A stretch of 64,000 nt of DNA from Mycolicibacter engbaekii (lineage in GTDB: Bacteria; Actinomycetota; Actinomycetes; Mycobacteriales; Mycobacteriaceae). Of this stretch, positions 25,599 to 34,629 are shown one piece after another (position 1 is the first letter of the stretch; every line of letters begins with the position of its first letter). The notes below the pieces were generated by a model. That model was not told the origin of the DNA. It did no database searches and was given only the letters and a program-made list of their open reading frames with translations. The DNA lies in the NCBI RefSeq assembly GCF_002101585.1, contig NZ_LQOT01000076.1:186001-250000 (forward strand), written 5' to 3'. The translations under genes were made by a program, and so were the position numbers.

Positions 25599-25639
25599 AA
25601 ATCGCCGCCACGCCCGTTTCCGGGCATGGCGGCGATTTT
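25599..25639 (+). terminator. Rho-independent terminator of rpsB-tsf
   Basis: A 17-bp stem (AAATCGCCGCC-type arm, one G-U pair) with a 6-nt GTTTCC loop, followed by a run of four T. It starts 15 nt after the tsf stop and is the clearest intrinsic terminator in the window. Confidence 0.9.
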
Positions 25640-25714
25640 CGTTGGGGCATAAGTGCATCCGACCGCCGGAGCCGGGCAGTGCCGAGTCGGCACAGCGCCG
25701 CCCTGCCCGTCGAC

Positions 25715-25720
25715 TAGTGT
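25715..25720 (+). promoter_or_regulatory. -10 box for leaderless amidase mRNA
   Basis: TAGTGT followed by 7 nt and the ATG at 25728. Confidence 0.5.
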
Positions 25721-25727
25721 CACCGGC

Positions 25728-27140
25728 ATGCAACTTGTGCACGCCTTCGGCGACGACGCGCTCGGCAACTCCGACGCGCTCGGTCTGGTCGAACGACTCC
25801 AATCGGGCGAGGTGTCGCCCGTCGAACTCGCCGAGGCCGCCATCGCGCGCGCCGAAGCGGTCAATCCCGAACTCAACGCATTGGCCTACCGGGCGTTCGA
25901 CCAGGCACGGGATGCCGCCAAACGGGGTGGCTCCGGGCGTTTCCATGGTGTGCCGACGTTCGTCAAGGACAACGTCGACGTCGCCGGGATGCCGACCATG
26001 CAGGGCACCGACGCCTGGCAGCCGCACCCCGCCGCAGCCGACGGCGCCTTCGCCGCGCTGTACCGCAACACCGGGCTGATCGCCCTGGGTAAAACGCAGC
26101 TGAGCGAGTTCGGTTTCAGCGCCTCGGCCGAGCATCCCCGGCTCGGTGCGGTACGCAACCCGTGGAACACCGACTACACGGCCGGGGCGTCGTCATCGGG
26201 GTCGGCGGCATTCGTCGCCGCCGGCGTGGTGCCGATCGCCCATGCCAACGACGGTGGCGGGTCCATCCGCATCCCGGCGGCCTGCAACGGCCTGGTCGGG
26301 CTCAAGCCGTCGCGGGGCCGGCTGCCGCTGGACAAGGATCTGCGCGCCATGCCGCTGCGGATCGTCTTCAACGGGGTGGTGACGCGTTCGGTTCGGGACA
26401 CGGCAGCCTTTTACGCAGAAGCCGAACGGATCTCGCGCAACCCCCGGCTGGCGCCGATCGGCGACGTCCGGGGGCCGAGCACCCAGCGTCTGAGGGTCGC
26501 GGTGACCACCGAGTCGATCGCCCGGGAGACGTCGCCGGAGATGCGCGAGCTCACCTTGAAGACCGCCGCGCTGCTCGAGGAACTCGGCCACCACGTCGAA
26601 TACCTGGACCAGCCGCCGGTTCCGGCGAGCTTCGCCGACGACTTCCTGCTCTACTGGGCATTCCTGTCCACAGCCTTGGTCAAGGGCGGCCGACGGATGT
26701 TCGGCCCCAGCTTCGACCGCACCCGGCTGGACAATCTGACGCTGGGACTGGATCGCCATGCCACCCGCCAGCTGTACCGGCTGCCGCTGGCGGTCGCCCG
26801 GTTGGCCTCGGTGCGCCGGCGGCACACCTCGCCGTTGTACGGCGACTACGACGTTGCGCTCACCCCGACGCTCGCCCACGAAACCCCGCGGGTGGGCCAC
26901 CTGGACCCCACCGCCGACTACGAGCAGATCATCGACCGGCTGATGGACTGGGTGACCTTCACTCCGCTGCAGAACGTGACCGGTGAGCCGGCGATCTCCT
27001 TGCCGCTGGCGCAATCGGCTGCCGGGTTGCCGGTGGGCATGATGTTCAGCGCACCGGTCGGGCAGGAGGCCCGCCTGCTGGAGCTGGCCTATGAGCTCGA
27101 GGCCGCCAAACCCTGGCACACGATCGCCGAACGCGCCTAA
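25728..27140 (+). CDS. amiC: Amidase (amidase-signature family, AmiC-like)
   Basis: 470-residue Ser-cisSer-Lys amidase that hydrolyses amide bonds of small molecules. The catalytic lysine is in TFVKDNVDV, and GASSSGSAAFVAAGVV and DGGGSIRIPAACNGLVGLKPSRGR carry the two serines. Length and position (after tsf) match AmiC/Rv2888c. Amidases of this group can activate amide pro-drugs; the natural substrate is unknown. Convergent with marR. Confidence 0.92.
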   Translation: MQLVHAFGDDALGNSDALGLVERLQSGEVSPVELAEAAIARAEAVNPELNALAYRAFDQARDAAKRGGSGRFHGVPTFVKDNVDVAGMPTMQGTDAWQPHPAAADGAFAALYRNTGLIALGKTQLSEFGFSASAEHPRLGAVRNPWNTDYTAGASSSGSAAFVAAGVVPIAHANDGGGSIRIPAACNGLVGLKPSRGRLPLDKDLRAMPLRIVFNGVVTRSVRDTAAFYAEAERISRNPRLAPIGDVRGPSTQRLRVAVTTESIARETSPEMRELTLKTAALLEELGHHVEYLDQPPVPASFADDFLLYWAFLSTALVKGGRRMFGPSFDRTRLDNLTLGLDRHATRQLYRLPLAVARLASVRRRHTSPLYGDYDVALTPTLAHETPRVGHLDPTADYEQIIDRLMDWVTFTPLQNVTGEPAISLPLAQSAAGLPVGMMFSAPVGQEARLLELAYELEAAKPWHTIAERA

Positions 27141-27177
27141 GCGGCACCCGCCGGCACGGCGCAGCGGAACGCCGGCA

Positions 27178-27609
27178 TCAACCCGGCGTGCACTCCGCGC
27201 CGATCCGCTCCAGCATCTCCCGCAGCCGATGCTGCTCGGATGTGCTCAGCGCGGCCAGAACCCTGCCGTCGGCGACGCGCACGGCTTGTTCGGCCTTGGT
27301 CAGCAAGTCCCGGCCGGCTTCGGTCAGCGTCGCCGGCAGCGCCCGGCCGGACGGCACCGAGTCCGGGCGGCTCACCGCTCCCCGGTTCTCCAACCGATGC
27401 AGCACGGTGTTCATCGCCTGGGGCGTGACTCCGGCGTGGCGGGCAAGTTCGGCGCTGGACAGCCCGGGGCGCAGCGACAGCACGCGCAAACAGGCGAACT
27501 CCGGCAACGTGAGACCCAGCGGTCCCAGTACTGCGGTCACCTGCGGTCGCAGCGCTGAGCTGGCCCGATACAGCAGGTAACCCAGCGGGGCGCTGTCCAC
27601 GTCAATCAT
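27178..27609 (-). CDS. MarR-family transcriptional regulator
   Basis: 143-residue winged-helix repressor-like protein (Rv2887-like). Helix-turn-helix region LSSAELARHAGVTPQAMNTVLHRLENRG and the wing SGRALPATLTEAGRDLL are typical. A partial palindrome CCTGtatgtCAGG lies about 10-25 nt upstream of its ATG and could be an operator. It lies 38 nt downstream of hycE on the same strand and may be read from the same message. The ligand is unknown; relatives sense phenolic compounds. Confidence 0.87.
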   Translation of the reverse strand: MIDVDSAPLGYLLYRASSALRPQVTAVLGPLGLTLPEFACLRVLSLRPGLSSAELARHAGVTPQAMNTVLHRLENRGAVSRPDSVPSGRALPATLTEAGRDLLTKAEQAVRVADGRVLAALSTSEQHRLREMLERIGAECTPG

Positions 27610-27647
27610 CCAAATATCCTGACATACAGGGGCTCTGCGCCCAGCAG

Positions 27648-29126
27648 CTACAGATCGTTTCCGGCATACGACAGGTTGAAGCTCTTGTTCGTCAGCGGGA
27701 AGTCCGGGACGATCGTGTCCGCCATCGACACCGGCAGTGCGGGCCAGTTGAACCACGACGGATCCACGATTTTCGCGCGGCGGAGCAACCCGTCTGCCCC
27801 GACCTCGACCCGGTGCACAATGCTGCCGCGCCAGCCCTCGACGATGCCGATCCCGCTGCTGATTCCCGCTACCGCAGGAAGGGGTTCCCGCACCGCGATC
27901 GGGCCGGTGTGGTTGTCGATCAGGGTGCGGCACAGGGCCACCGATGCCGCGAATTCATCGCGGCGAACGCTGTAGCGGGCCAGTACATCACCCCCGCTCG
28001 CCGTTACCTCGGTGATCGGAAGCTCGGTGGTGGGGTGGTCCAGGCGGGCATCGGTGACAAGTCCGCTGGCCCGCGCCACGTACCCGAGGGTGCCCATCGC
28101 CAGGGCGTCTTCGCGGTGCAACACCGAGGTCCCGGCGAACCGGTCGTAGATGATCGAATTGCCCAGCGTCAGCTCGGCGATCTCAGCGATGTCGTCGGCC
28201 AGCGCCTGCAGCCGATCCGGATCGGGGAGGGCCTGTAGCGCAACGCCTCCGGGGCTGATCGCGCCGCGCAGCAGCCGGTGGCCGCACACCTGGTCGTTGA
28301 TGCGCAGCACCAGTTCGCGGACCCGCAGGGCGTGGGAGTTGGCCAGGCCGAAACCCACATCGTTGGCCAGGGCGCCCAGGTCGGCCGCGTGGTTGTAGAG
28401 ACGCTCGAGTTCGATGAGCAGAGCTCGCAGCCGGTGCACGGCATCGGGCAGGTCGACGCCGAGGGCATCCTCGACAGCCAGGCTGTGCGCGAGGGCGTGG
28501 CCGGCGGAGGTATCGCCACTGATCCGTTCGGCCAGATCGACTGCCGCGCCGGCGATACGGCCCTGGAACAGCCGCTCGATTCCGCGGTGCACGAACCACA
28601 GGCGCGCTTTGAGTCGCAGCACCGACTCGCCGACAACCGAGAACCGGAAGTGGCCCGGCTCGATCAGGCCGGCGTGCACCGGCCCGACCGGAATCTCGTA
28701 GACCCCGGCACCCTCGACCGTCAGGAAGGGAAAGTGATCCGCGGCAACAAAATCGCCCGGATTCCCGGCGTCGTTGCGCATCGGATGCCAATCCGGAGGC
28801 CAATGCGCGTGCCGGACCAGCCGGCGCGGTTGGGGATGGCCCAGCGGGGTGATCCCGTACAGATCGAGTATCTCGCGTTCGAAGCGGCCGGCCTGGAACG
28901 ACAGCCGCGCCAGCGAAGGGATCACCGGGTCCGTCGCGGGCACGGTCAGGGTCAGCTCGGTACGGCGGTCTGGGCGGCCCGCGAGGAACAGATACACCAC
29001 CCGCAGGGCGTCGCCGTCGTCGTGGGCGGCCATCAGGGCGAGCCGGAAGCCGTCGGTCAGCAGATCGGTTGCCGCACCGACGAGCTGGTCGGCGGTGATC
29101 GCGTGCCTGCGGGTGATCGGAGCCAT
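27648..29126 (-). CDS. hycE: HycE/NuoCD-like large subunit lacking nickel ligands
   Basis: 492 residues. Residues 1-150 are NuoC-like (RFEREILDLYGITPLG) and the rest is NuoD/hydrogenase-large-subunit-like (LWFVHRGIERLFQGR, VEDALG). In true [NiFe] hydrogenases the metal is held by RICGxC and a C-terminal DPCxxC. Here they read RISGDT and SFNLSYAGNDL, so all four cysteines are absent. It therefore cannot carry a normal Ni-Fe centre and belongs to the Ehr-type (hydrogenase-related) or complex-I-like class. Same size as Rv0087. ATG overlaps the hycQ stop as TGATG. Electron donor and acceptor are unknown. Confidence 0.9.
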   Translation of the reverse strand: MAPITRRHAITADQLVGAATDLLTDGFRLALMAAHDDGDALRVVYLFLAGRPDRRTELTLTVPATDPVIPSLARLSFQAGRFEREILDLYGITPLGHPQPRRLVRHAHWPPDWHPMRNDAGNPGDFVAADHFPFLTVEGAGVYEIPVGPVHAGLIEPGHFRFSVVGESVLRLKARLWFVHRGIERLFQGRIAGAAVDLAERISGDTSAGHALAHSLAVEDALGVDLPDAVHRLRALLIELERLYNHAADLGALANDVGFGLANSHALRVRELVLRINDQVCGHRLLRGAISPGGVALQALPDPDRLQALADDIAEIAELTLGNSIIYDRFAGTSVLHREDALAMGTLGYVARASGLVTDARLDHPTTELPITEVTASGGDVLARYSVRRDEFAASVALCRTLIDNHTGPIAVREPLPAVAGISSGIGIVEGWRGSIVHRVEVGADGLLRRAKIVDPSWFNWPALPVSMADTIVPDFPLTNKSFNLSYAGNDL

Positions 29127-30592
29127 CAGCGGACTCCGAGTTGAGTTGCGGCGGTGTCGAACAAGCCGGACAGCGGGCCTGCGGTCACCCCGAGGGCCAG
29201 CGACAGCACGACGCCGGCGACCAGCGCACCGGCGACCGTCACCGGCACCCGGATCGCCGGACTGCCGGCGTCCGGGCTGCCCAGCAACATCCGGCCGGAG
29301 TTGCGGACCAGCGCGGCGAACGCCACTACCAGCGCCACCATGGCCAGGCCCAGCGCCCAGGCCAGCCGGGCGTCGGCCAGCGCGGACGCGATCGCCACCT
29401 CGCTGGCGAACATCGCGAACGGCGGCAGCCCCAGCAGGATCACCATCCCGGCGGCGAACGCACCGCCGACCAGCCGTGACCGGCCGAGTACGGCGGTGAT
29501 CTCGCCGATGGCCGTGGTGCCGTGGGCGGCCTGCAGCTGCCCGCCGGCCAGGAACAGCACGGTCTTGCCGACACCGTGGGCCGCGACGTGCAGCAGCAGT
29601 GCGGTGATCGCCAGCTGCGTGCCGGCAGCCGCGGCAATCGCGATCAGGCCCATCGTCTCCATCGACGAGTAGGCAAGCATCCGCTTGAGATCGCCCGTGA
29701 CGCTGAGCAGCAGGGCCGCGATCAGCAGCGTCGCCAGTCCCGCCGCCAGCAGTGCGTTCCGCAGGTAGCCAGGCCCGACCGCGACATCGATGATCGGTTT
29801 GATCCGGATCAGAACCGAGAACGCGACGGACAGCAGCACCCCGCTCATCAACGCCGACACCGGCGCCGGGGCCTGACTGTGCGCATCGGCGAGCCAGGTG
29901 TGAAACGGCACCAGGCCCATCTTCGCGCCGTAGCCGATCAGCAACAGTGCACCGGCCAATCGGGTCACCGCCGGGTCGAGGGCCCCGGCATGGGCGGCCA
30001 GCACGTCGAGATTCAACGCGTCCTCGCTGCCTGCCCCGGCGTGCAACGCGGCGAAGTGCAACAGCACCGTTCCCAGGAAGGCGATGGTGATGCCCACCGA
30101 GCACACCATGACGTATTTCCAGGTGGCTTCCAGGGCGGCCCGGCTGCGCTGGTGGCCGACCAGAAACGCGGTGACCACCGTGGTGGCCTCCACCGCGATC
30201 CACACCACGCCGATGTTGTTGGCCGACACCGCAAGAGCCATCGCCGCCAGGAACGCCGGGGTCAGAATGCCGTACAGGCGTGCGCCACGCGCATCGGTGT
30301 GCCCGTTCGCCAGCTCGGCATCGATGTAGCCGATACTCGCCCAGGTGGCCAGGCTGCCGACGACGCCGATGACGATCAGCATGGTCGCCGAGAGCGCGTC
30401 GGCGCGCAGCAGGCCGTCCACCGCCAGATGGGGGCGGTCGCCGACCTGGAAGCCCAGCGCGGCACCGCATCCGAGGATCGTCAGAGCCGATACCACGGTG
30501 GCGGCGGCGGTCAGCCTGCGCCAGCCGAGCGCCAGCGCACACAGCGTTGCCAGCACCGGTGCCAGCAGGGGAAGCAGGATCAGAGCAGTCAT
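29126..30592 (-). CDS. hycQ: HycQ/NuoN-like proton-channel subunit
   Basis: 488-residue multi-pass membrane protein of the Mrp-antiporter/NuoLMN family. Conserved YGAKMGLVPFHTWLADAHSQAPAPVSALMSG and LKRMLAYSSMETMGLIAIA contain the channel lysine and helix-8 motifs, and VVWIAVEATTVV supplies the helix-5 glutamate. Expected to move protons or Na+ across the membrane. Linked to hycP by TGATG, so translation is coupled. Confidence 0.9.
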   Translation of the reverse strand: MTALILLPLLAPVLATLCALALGWRRLTAAATVVSALTILGCGAALGFQVGDRPHLAVDGLLRADALSATMLIVIGVVGSLATWASIGYIDAELANGHTDARGARLYGILTPAFLAAMALAVSANNIGVVWIAVEATTVVTAFLVGHQRSRAALEATWKYVMVCSVGITIAFLGTVLLHFAALHAGAGSEDALNLDVLAAHAGALDPAVTRLAGALLLIGYGAKMGLVPFHTWLADAHSQAPAPVSALMSGVLLSVAFSVLIRIKPIIDVAVGPGYLRNALLAAGLATLLIAALLLSVTGDLKRMLAYSSMETMGLIAIAAAAGTQLAITALLLHVAAHGVGKTVLFLAGGQLQAAHGTTAIGEITAVLGRSRLVGGAFAAGMVILLGLPPFAMFASEVAIASALADARLAWALGLAMVALVVAFAALVRNSGRMLLGSPDAGSPAIRVPVTVAGALVAGVVLSLALGVTAGPLSGLFDTAATQLGVR

Positions 30593-31254
30593 CAGTCGCG
30601 CAGCTCCCGCAACAGGTCCAGATCCACACCGCCGAAGGCTTTGCGCAGCGCTCCGGTCAGTACGCCCAGGACGATCACGACGAACAGCACGTCCAGCGAG
30701 GCGCCGAGCTCCACGATCAGCGGGACGCCGGCCGTAAGCAGGAAAGCGGTTGCGGCGATCCCGTTGTCGAGCATCAGCAGCCCGACCGCCTGGGAGATGG
30801 CATGGCGGCGGGTCGCCATGATGAACAGTGCGATCAGCACCGTGGCGATGGCCGCCGGGGCGGCGTTGGTCGAGGTGCTGGGCGCCAGCGCGACCACCGG
30901 TTGGGCGATGGTGAAGCCCGCCACCACCAGCGCGGTGACCATCAGCAGCGCGGCGGTGGTACCGACCAGCGGCGCCGATTCCCGGCGTTCGGCTCCCAGT
31001 GCCCGGTGCAGCAACCCCGGCAGTACAACGGCCCGCACCGCCAGCACGCCGACACCCACCATCAGCAGGGCCCGATCATGCTCGTACACACCGCGAATCA
31101 CCGGGATGGCGGCCAACGCGATGCCTTGGGCGACCAGCAGGCGGCGTACGACCACCGACAGGTCCCGGTGCCAGACGGCCAGCACCGCGGCCAGCAGCAC
31201 GCCACCGGCAGCCAGGTCCAGCATGTTGACGTAGTTCATCCACGCGTCGTTCAT
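30592..31254 (-). CDS. hycP: HycP/HyfE-like membrane subunit
   Basis: 220-residue membrane protein with about seven hydrophobic helices, similar in length to Rv0085. The first part resembles NuoK/HyfE. Ends RKAFGGVDLDLLRELRD. The ATG at 31254 overlaps the hycD stop (ATGA); a second ATG five codons later is possible. Its role is to link the antiporter-like subunits of the membrane arm. Confidence 0.85.
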   Translation of the reverse strand: MNDAWMNYVNMLDLAAGGVLLAAVLAVWHRDLSVVVRRLLVAQGIALAAIPVIRGVYEHDRALLMVGVGVLAVRAVVLPGLLHRALGAERRESAPLVGTTAALLMVTALVVAGFTIAQPVVALAPSTSTNAAPAAIATVLIALFIMATRRHAISQAVGLLMLDNGIAATAFLLTAGVPLIVELGASLDVLFVVIVLGVLTGALRKAFGGVDLDLLRELRD

Positions 31255-32213
31255 CCGGCCGCCTCGGTGAAGAAGTTCGCCGCCGTCACCGCCAGCAGTG
31301 CCAACACGAAGGAGCCGGCGAGCAGTTCGGGTACCCGGAACAGCCGTAGCTTGGCGAGGAACACTTCGACGCCGGCCATGGCTGCGGCCAGGACGGCCAC
31401 TTTGAGTGCGATCGCCGCCGCCCCGAGGACGACGTCGAGCGCACCGGGGTGCGCGCTGGCGATGCCCCAGGGCAAGAACAGGTTTGCCAGCAGCGCCAGC
31501 AGCACGGTCAGGCGCATGCCGCTCGCCCATTCGACCAGCGCCAGCTTCGGCCCGGCGTATTCGAGCACCATGGCCTCGTGCACCATCGTCAGCTCCAGAT
31601 GTGTCGATGGGTTGTCCACCGGCAGCCGGCCGGTCTCGGCGACGATCACGATGACCAGCGCGACGAACGCCAGCGCGCTCGCCAGGGAGAGCACCTGTCC
31701 GGGCTGCTCGCTGGTATGCCCGACGATGGCACCCAGATTGGCCGAGTTCGCCGGGATCGACAATGCGAACACCGCCAGCAGGATGGTCGGTTCCACCAGG
31801 GCGGCGATGGTGATCTCCCGGCTGGCGCCCATTCCGCCGAAGGCTGTCGCGGTGTCGATACCGGCCAGGGTCAATGCCACGGTGCCCAAAAACAGCAGGC
31901 CCACAACGGTGATCAGATCGGCGACCGGGTCCAGTGGTGAACCGGTCGCCACCAGGGGAGCGGTTGCGGCGATCACCAGCGTGGTCGCTGCCAGGGCGGT
32001 CGGCGCCGCGGCGAAAACCCAGGTGGTGCCCAGCGGCTTGAGATTCTGCTTGCCCAGCAGCTTGCGTAGGTCACGCCACGGTTGCCAGATCCCGGCACCG
32101 GCGCGTCCCTCGGCGCGGGCCCGGACCTGGCGCATCAGACCGACCACCAGGGGGGCGCCGAAGATCACGCCGGTGACCTGGACGATTCCTGCCAGGTAGG
32201 CCATGACGTTCAT
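31251..32213 (-). CDS. hycD: HycD/NuoH-like membrane subunit
   Basis: 320 residues, the membrane anchor that contacts the peripheral arm near the quinone or ferredoxin side in related complexes. NuoH-like blocks: WQPWRDLRKLLGKQ in the first cytoplasmic loop and RLPVDNPSTHLELTMVHEAMVLEYAGPKLALVEW with the conserved acidic residues. About eight transmembrane helices. Overlaps both neighbours by four bases. Confidence 0.9.
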   Translation of the reverse strand: MNVMAYLAGIVQVTGVIFGAPLVVGLMRQVRARAEGRAGAGIWQPWRDLRKLLGKQNLKPLGTTWVFAAAPTALAATTLVIAATAPLVATGSPLDPVADLITVVGLLFLGTVALTLAGIDTATAFGGMGASREITIAALVEPTILLAVFALSIPANSANLGAIVGHTSEQPGQVLSLASALAFVALVIVIVAETGRLPVDNPSTHLELTMVHEAMVLEYAGPKLALVEWASGMRLTVLLALLANLFLPWGIASAHPGALDVVLGAAAIALKVAVLAAAMAGVEVFLAKLRLFRVPELLAGSFVLALLAVTAANFFTEAAG

Positions 32214-34153
32214 CGCGCCACCAGCATGGCGATCAGCACTCCCGCGGCACCGTAGGCCAGGTAGAGGTGCACGCTGCCGGTGTGGGCACGCCGCACCAGT
32301 TGCGCAGCGGCGGCCACGGCCCGCAGCAGGGGGGCATACCAGCGTTCTTCCACGACGTCGGCCACCCGCGTGCGGTAGGCGATCCGGTCCACGTAGTAGC
32401 TCGACGGAGCCTGGCGGGTCACCTCGACGGCGGTGTCGGTGCGCAGCACATCATCGAAGACCTGCTGCAGCGGCTGGGCGAACGATGTTGCGGTGTATTG
32501 CATCCGGGGGCTCAGATCGTCTGCTCCGCAGGCCCACAGCGGCACCGTGGCGGCGCTGGGGCGGGTGCTCGCACGCCAGCGGGAAGCGATCACGACCACG
32601 ACGGCGGCGGCGGCCAGCGCGGCGGCCAGCAGCCCCGGGGACATTGAGGCGCCCAGACCGGGCAGGCGCAGGAACGTTCCGAGGTCCGGGGCCGCGCCGG
32701 GGAGGGGCAGTGTGTCGAGCGCCGCGCGCAGCAGTGGCCCGACGGTGCCCGGCGCGACGGCCAGCATCAGGCAGGGCAGGGCGGCAAGCGTCATCCCGGC
32801 CAGCATCGTGGCCGGCGCTTCGGTGGCCGCTGCCGCGGCATCGCTGCGCGGACGGGCCAGGAATCCGATGCCGAAGGCCTTGACCATGGCGGCCACCCCC
32901 AGGCCGGCCGTCAGTGCGACCGCACCCACCGCCAACGGTGTCACCAGGGTCAGGGTGACGTCGTCGGTGGCCCGGGCGTGCATCAGCGACTGGATCAGCA
33001 GCCATTCGCTGACGAATCCGGCGCCCAGGGGCAGGCCGGCGGCGCCGAGCGCGGCCACCCCGAAGAGCGCTGTGGTGCCCGGCATTCGGGGGGCCAGTCC
33101 GCCAAGCCGGTCCAGGTCGCGCAGGCCGGTGGCGGCCAGCACCGACCCGGCCGCCAGGAAGCCGAGGCTTTTGAACGCACTGTGGGCGAGTAGGTGCAGC
33201 AATGCCGCGACCGCGGCGACGGCAGCGGCATCACGCGCTCCGGCACCGGAGAACAACAGGGCCGCGCCCAGGGCCAGGGTGATCAACCCGACGTTCTCCG
33301 TCGTCGAGTAGGCAAGCAGCCGTTTGAGGTCGGTCGCCACCGACGCCTGCAGCACGCCGTACAGCGCCGAGGCGCCCCCGGCGATCAACAGCGTCAGACC
33401 CCACCACCGGGGGCCCGGCCCGAGCAGTACGACGTCGACACGGATGATCCCGTAGACGCCGAGGCTGACCATGGCGGCACTGAGCAGCGCTGAGACCGGG
33501 CTGGGTGCCTCCGGGTGCGCTCTGGGCAACCAGGCATGCAGCGGAAGCAGCCCGGCTTTGGAGCCGAAGCCCAGCAGTGTCAACACGAACACGGTGTTGC
33601 GCGCCGGCTCGGGCAGCACGCCGGTGTTGGTGAAGGCGTCGCCGGTATAGGCGGCCAGCACCACCATGCCCACCAGCAGCGCGGCAAAGCCCAACTGTGT
33701 CATCACCGCGTAGCTCAGCGCGGCCGAACGGACCTCGGCGCGCTGTTGTTCGGTCAGCACCAACACCAGGGAGGTGAGTGCCATCAGCTCCCACGCCAGC
33801 AGGAAAGTGGTCACCGAGCCTGCCGCCGGTACCGCCAGCAGCGAGGCGGCGAAGAGCGGCAGGCCCACCAGCGGGACCGCGCCGTAGCGCTCGTGGCGCG
33901 CATAGCCGATCCAATACAGGCCCGCCGCCACTGCCACCGCGCCGGTCAGCGCCATGAAGAAGCCGCCGAGCGCATCGATGCGCAGCTGCACGCCCAGCAG
34001 CGGAACCAGCCAATCGATGCGGACGGCGGGCACGGTGGCGAAGGCGCCCGCCAGGCCGATCGCGACTCCGGCGGCACCGACCCCGGCTGTTGCCGCACCG
34101 CTGATGGCTGCCGCAACGGCCTGGCGGTGCGGTGCTGCCGGGGTGGTGCTCAC
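32210..34153 (-). CDS. NuoL/HyfB-like proton-channel subunit
   Basis: 647 residues (Rv0083-like, same length class), GTG start inside the stop of the NuoB-like gene (GTGA). About 16 hydrophobic helices. Typical motifs: FLLAWELMALTSLVLVL (helix-5 Glu), GFGSKAGLLPLHAWLPRAHPEAPSPVSALLS (helix-7 Lys) and LKRLLAYSTTENVGLITLALG. The C-terminal quarter (ACGADDLSPRMQYTATSFAQPL) matches the HyfB/NuoL tail. Expected to couple electron transfer to ion pumping. Confidence 0.9.
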   Translation of the reverse strand: MSTTPAAPHRQAVAAAISGAATAGVGAAGVAIGLAGAFATVPAVRIDWLVPLLGVQLRIDALGGFFMALTGAVAVAAGLYWIGYARHERYGAVPLVGLPLFAASLLAVPAAGSVTTFLLAWELMALTSLVLVLTEQQRAEVRSAALSYAVMTQLGFAALLVGMVVLAAYTGDAFTNTGVLPEPARNTVFVLTLLGFGSKAGLLPLHAWLPRAHPEAPSPVSALLSAAMVSLGVYGIIRVDVVLLGPGPRWWGLTLLIAGGASALYGVLQASVATDLKRLLAYSTTENVGLITLALGAALLFSGAGARDAAAVAAVAALLHLLAHSAFKSLGFLAAGSVLAATGLRDLDRLGGLAPRMPGTTALFGVAALGAAGLPLGAGFVSEWLLIQSLMHARATDDVTLTLVTPLAVGAVALTAGLGVAAMVKAFGIGFLARPRSDAAAAATEAPATMLAGMTLAALPCLMLAVAPGTVGPLLRAALDTLPLPGAAPDLGTFLRLPGLGASMSPGLLAAALAAAAVVVVIASRWRASTRPSAATVPLWACGADDLSPRMQYTATSFAQPLQQVFDDVLRTDTAVEVTRQAPSSYYVDRIAYRTRVADVVEERWYAPLLRAVAAAAQLVRRAHTGSVHLYLAYGAAGVLIAMLVAR

Positions 34154-34629
34154 CGGCCGGTCACCGACCGTAGGGCGGCGAGGATCTGTTCGGGCCGCGG
34201 CGGGCATCCGGGGATCTCGACATCGACGTCGACCACCTCGCCGACGGCGCCCACCGTGCCGTAGGCCTGCGCGAAGACGCCCCGGTTGAGCGCGCAGTCG
34301 CCGCAGGCGATGACCTTGCGGGGCTGTGGTGTGGCCGCCAGCGTGTTGCGCAGCGGCTCGGCCATGTTGCGGGTGACCACCCCGGTGACCAAGAGGGCGT
34401 CGGCGTGCCGCGGCGAGGCGACCAGTCGGGCGCCGAACCGTTCGGCGTCGTACACCGGGCCGAACGCCCCGGCGATCTCGATCTCGCAACCGTTGCAGGA
34501 TCCGGCGTCGACGTGGCGGATCTGGCACGATCCCGCGACACCGGCGGGCGGGTCGGCGGCGGCAGGGGGGCGGGCGCCGGCCGGTTCGGTGATGCGGCCC
34601 AGCGCACGGATCCGGGTCAGCCAGCTCAT
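34150..34629 (-). CDS. NuoB-like iron-sulfur subunit
   Basis: 159 residues (Rv0082-like). Cysteines for the N2-type [4Fe-4S] cluster are all present: GSCNGCEIE, IACGDCA and IPGCPPRP. So the proximal cluster is kept although the nickel site of HycE is lost. No ferredoxin-like subunit follows, so the route for electrons into this cluster is unclear. ATG overlaps the stop of the ArsR gene (ATGA). Confidence 0.9.
   Translation of the reverse strand: MSWLTRIRALGRITEPAGARPPAAADPPAGVAGSCQIRHVDAGSCNGCEIEIAGAFGPVYDAERFGARLVASPRHADALLVTGVVTRNMAEPLRNTLAATPQPRKVIACGDCALNRGVFAQAYGTVGAVGEVVDVDVEIPGCPPRPEQILAALRSVTGR

Noticed and set aside
27160..27190. Hairpin ACGCCGG-loop-CCGGCGT between amidase and marR
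   Set aside because: Only 7 bp with no T-run and reaching into the marR coding end; too weak to call a terminator.
27648..30629. A 993-residue open frame over hycQ and hycE
   Set aside because: The NuoC-like start is at 29126; the upstream part is antisense-free shadow of hycQ in another frame with Arg/Gly-rich noise.
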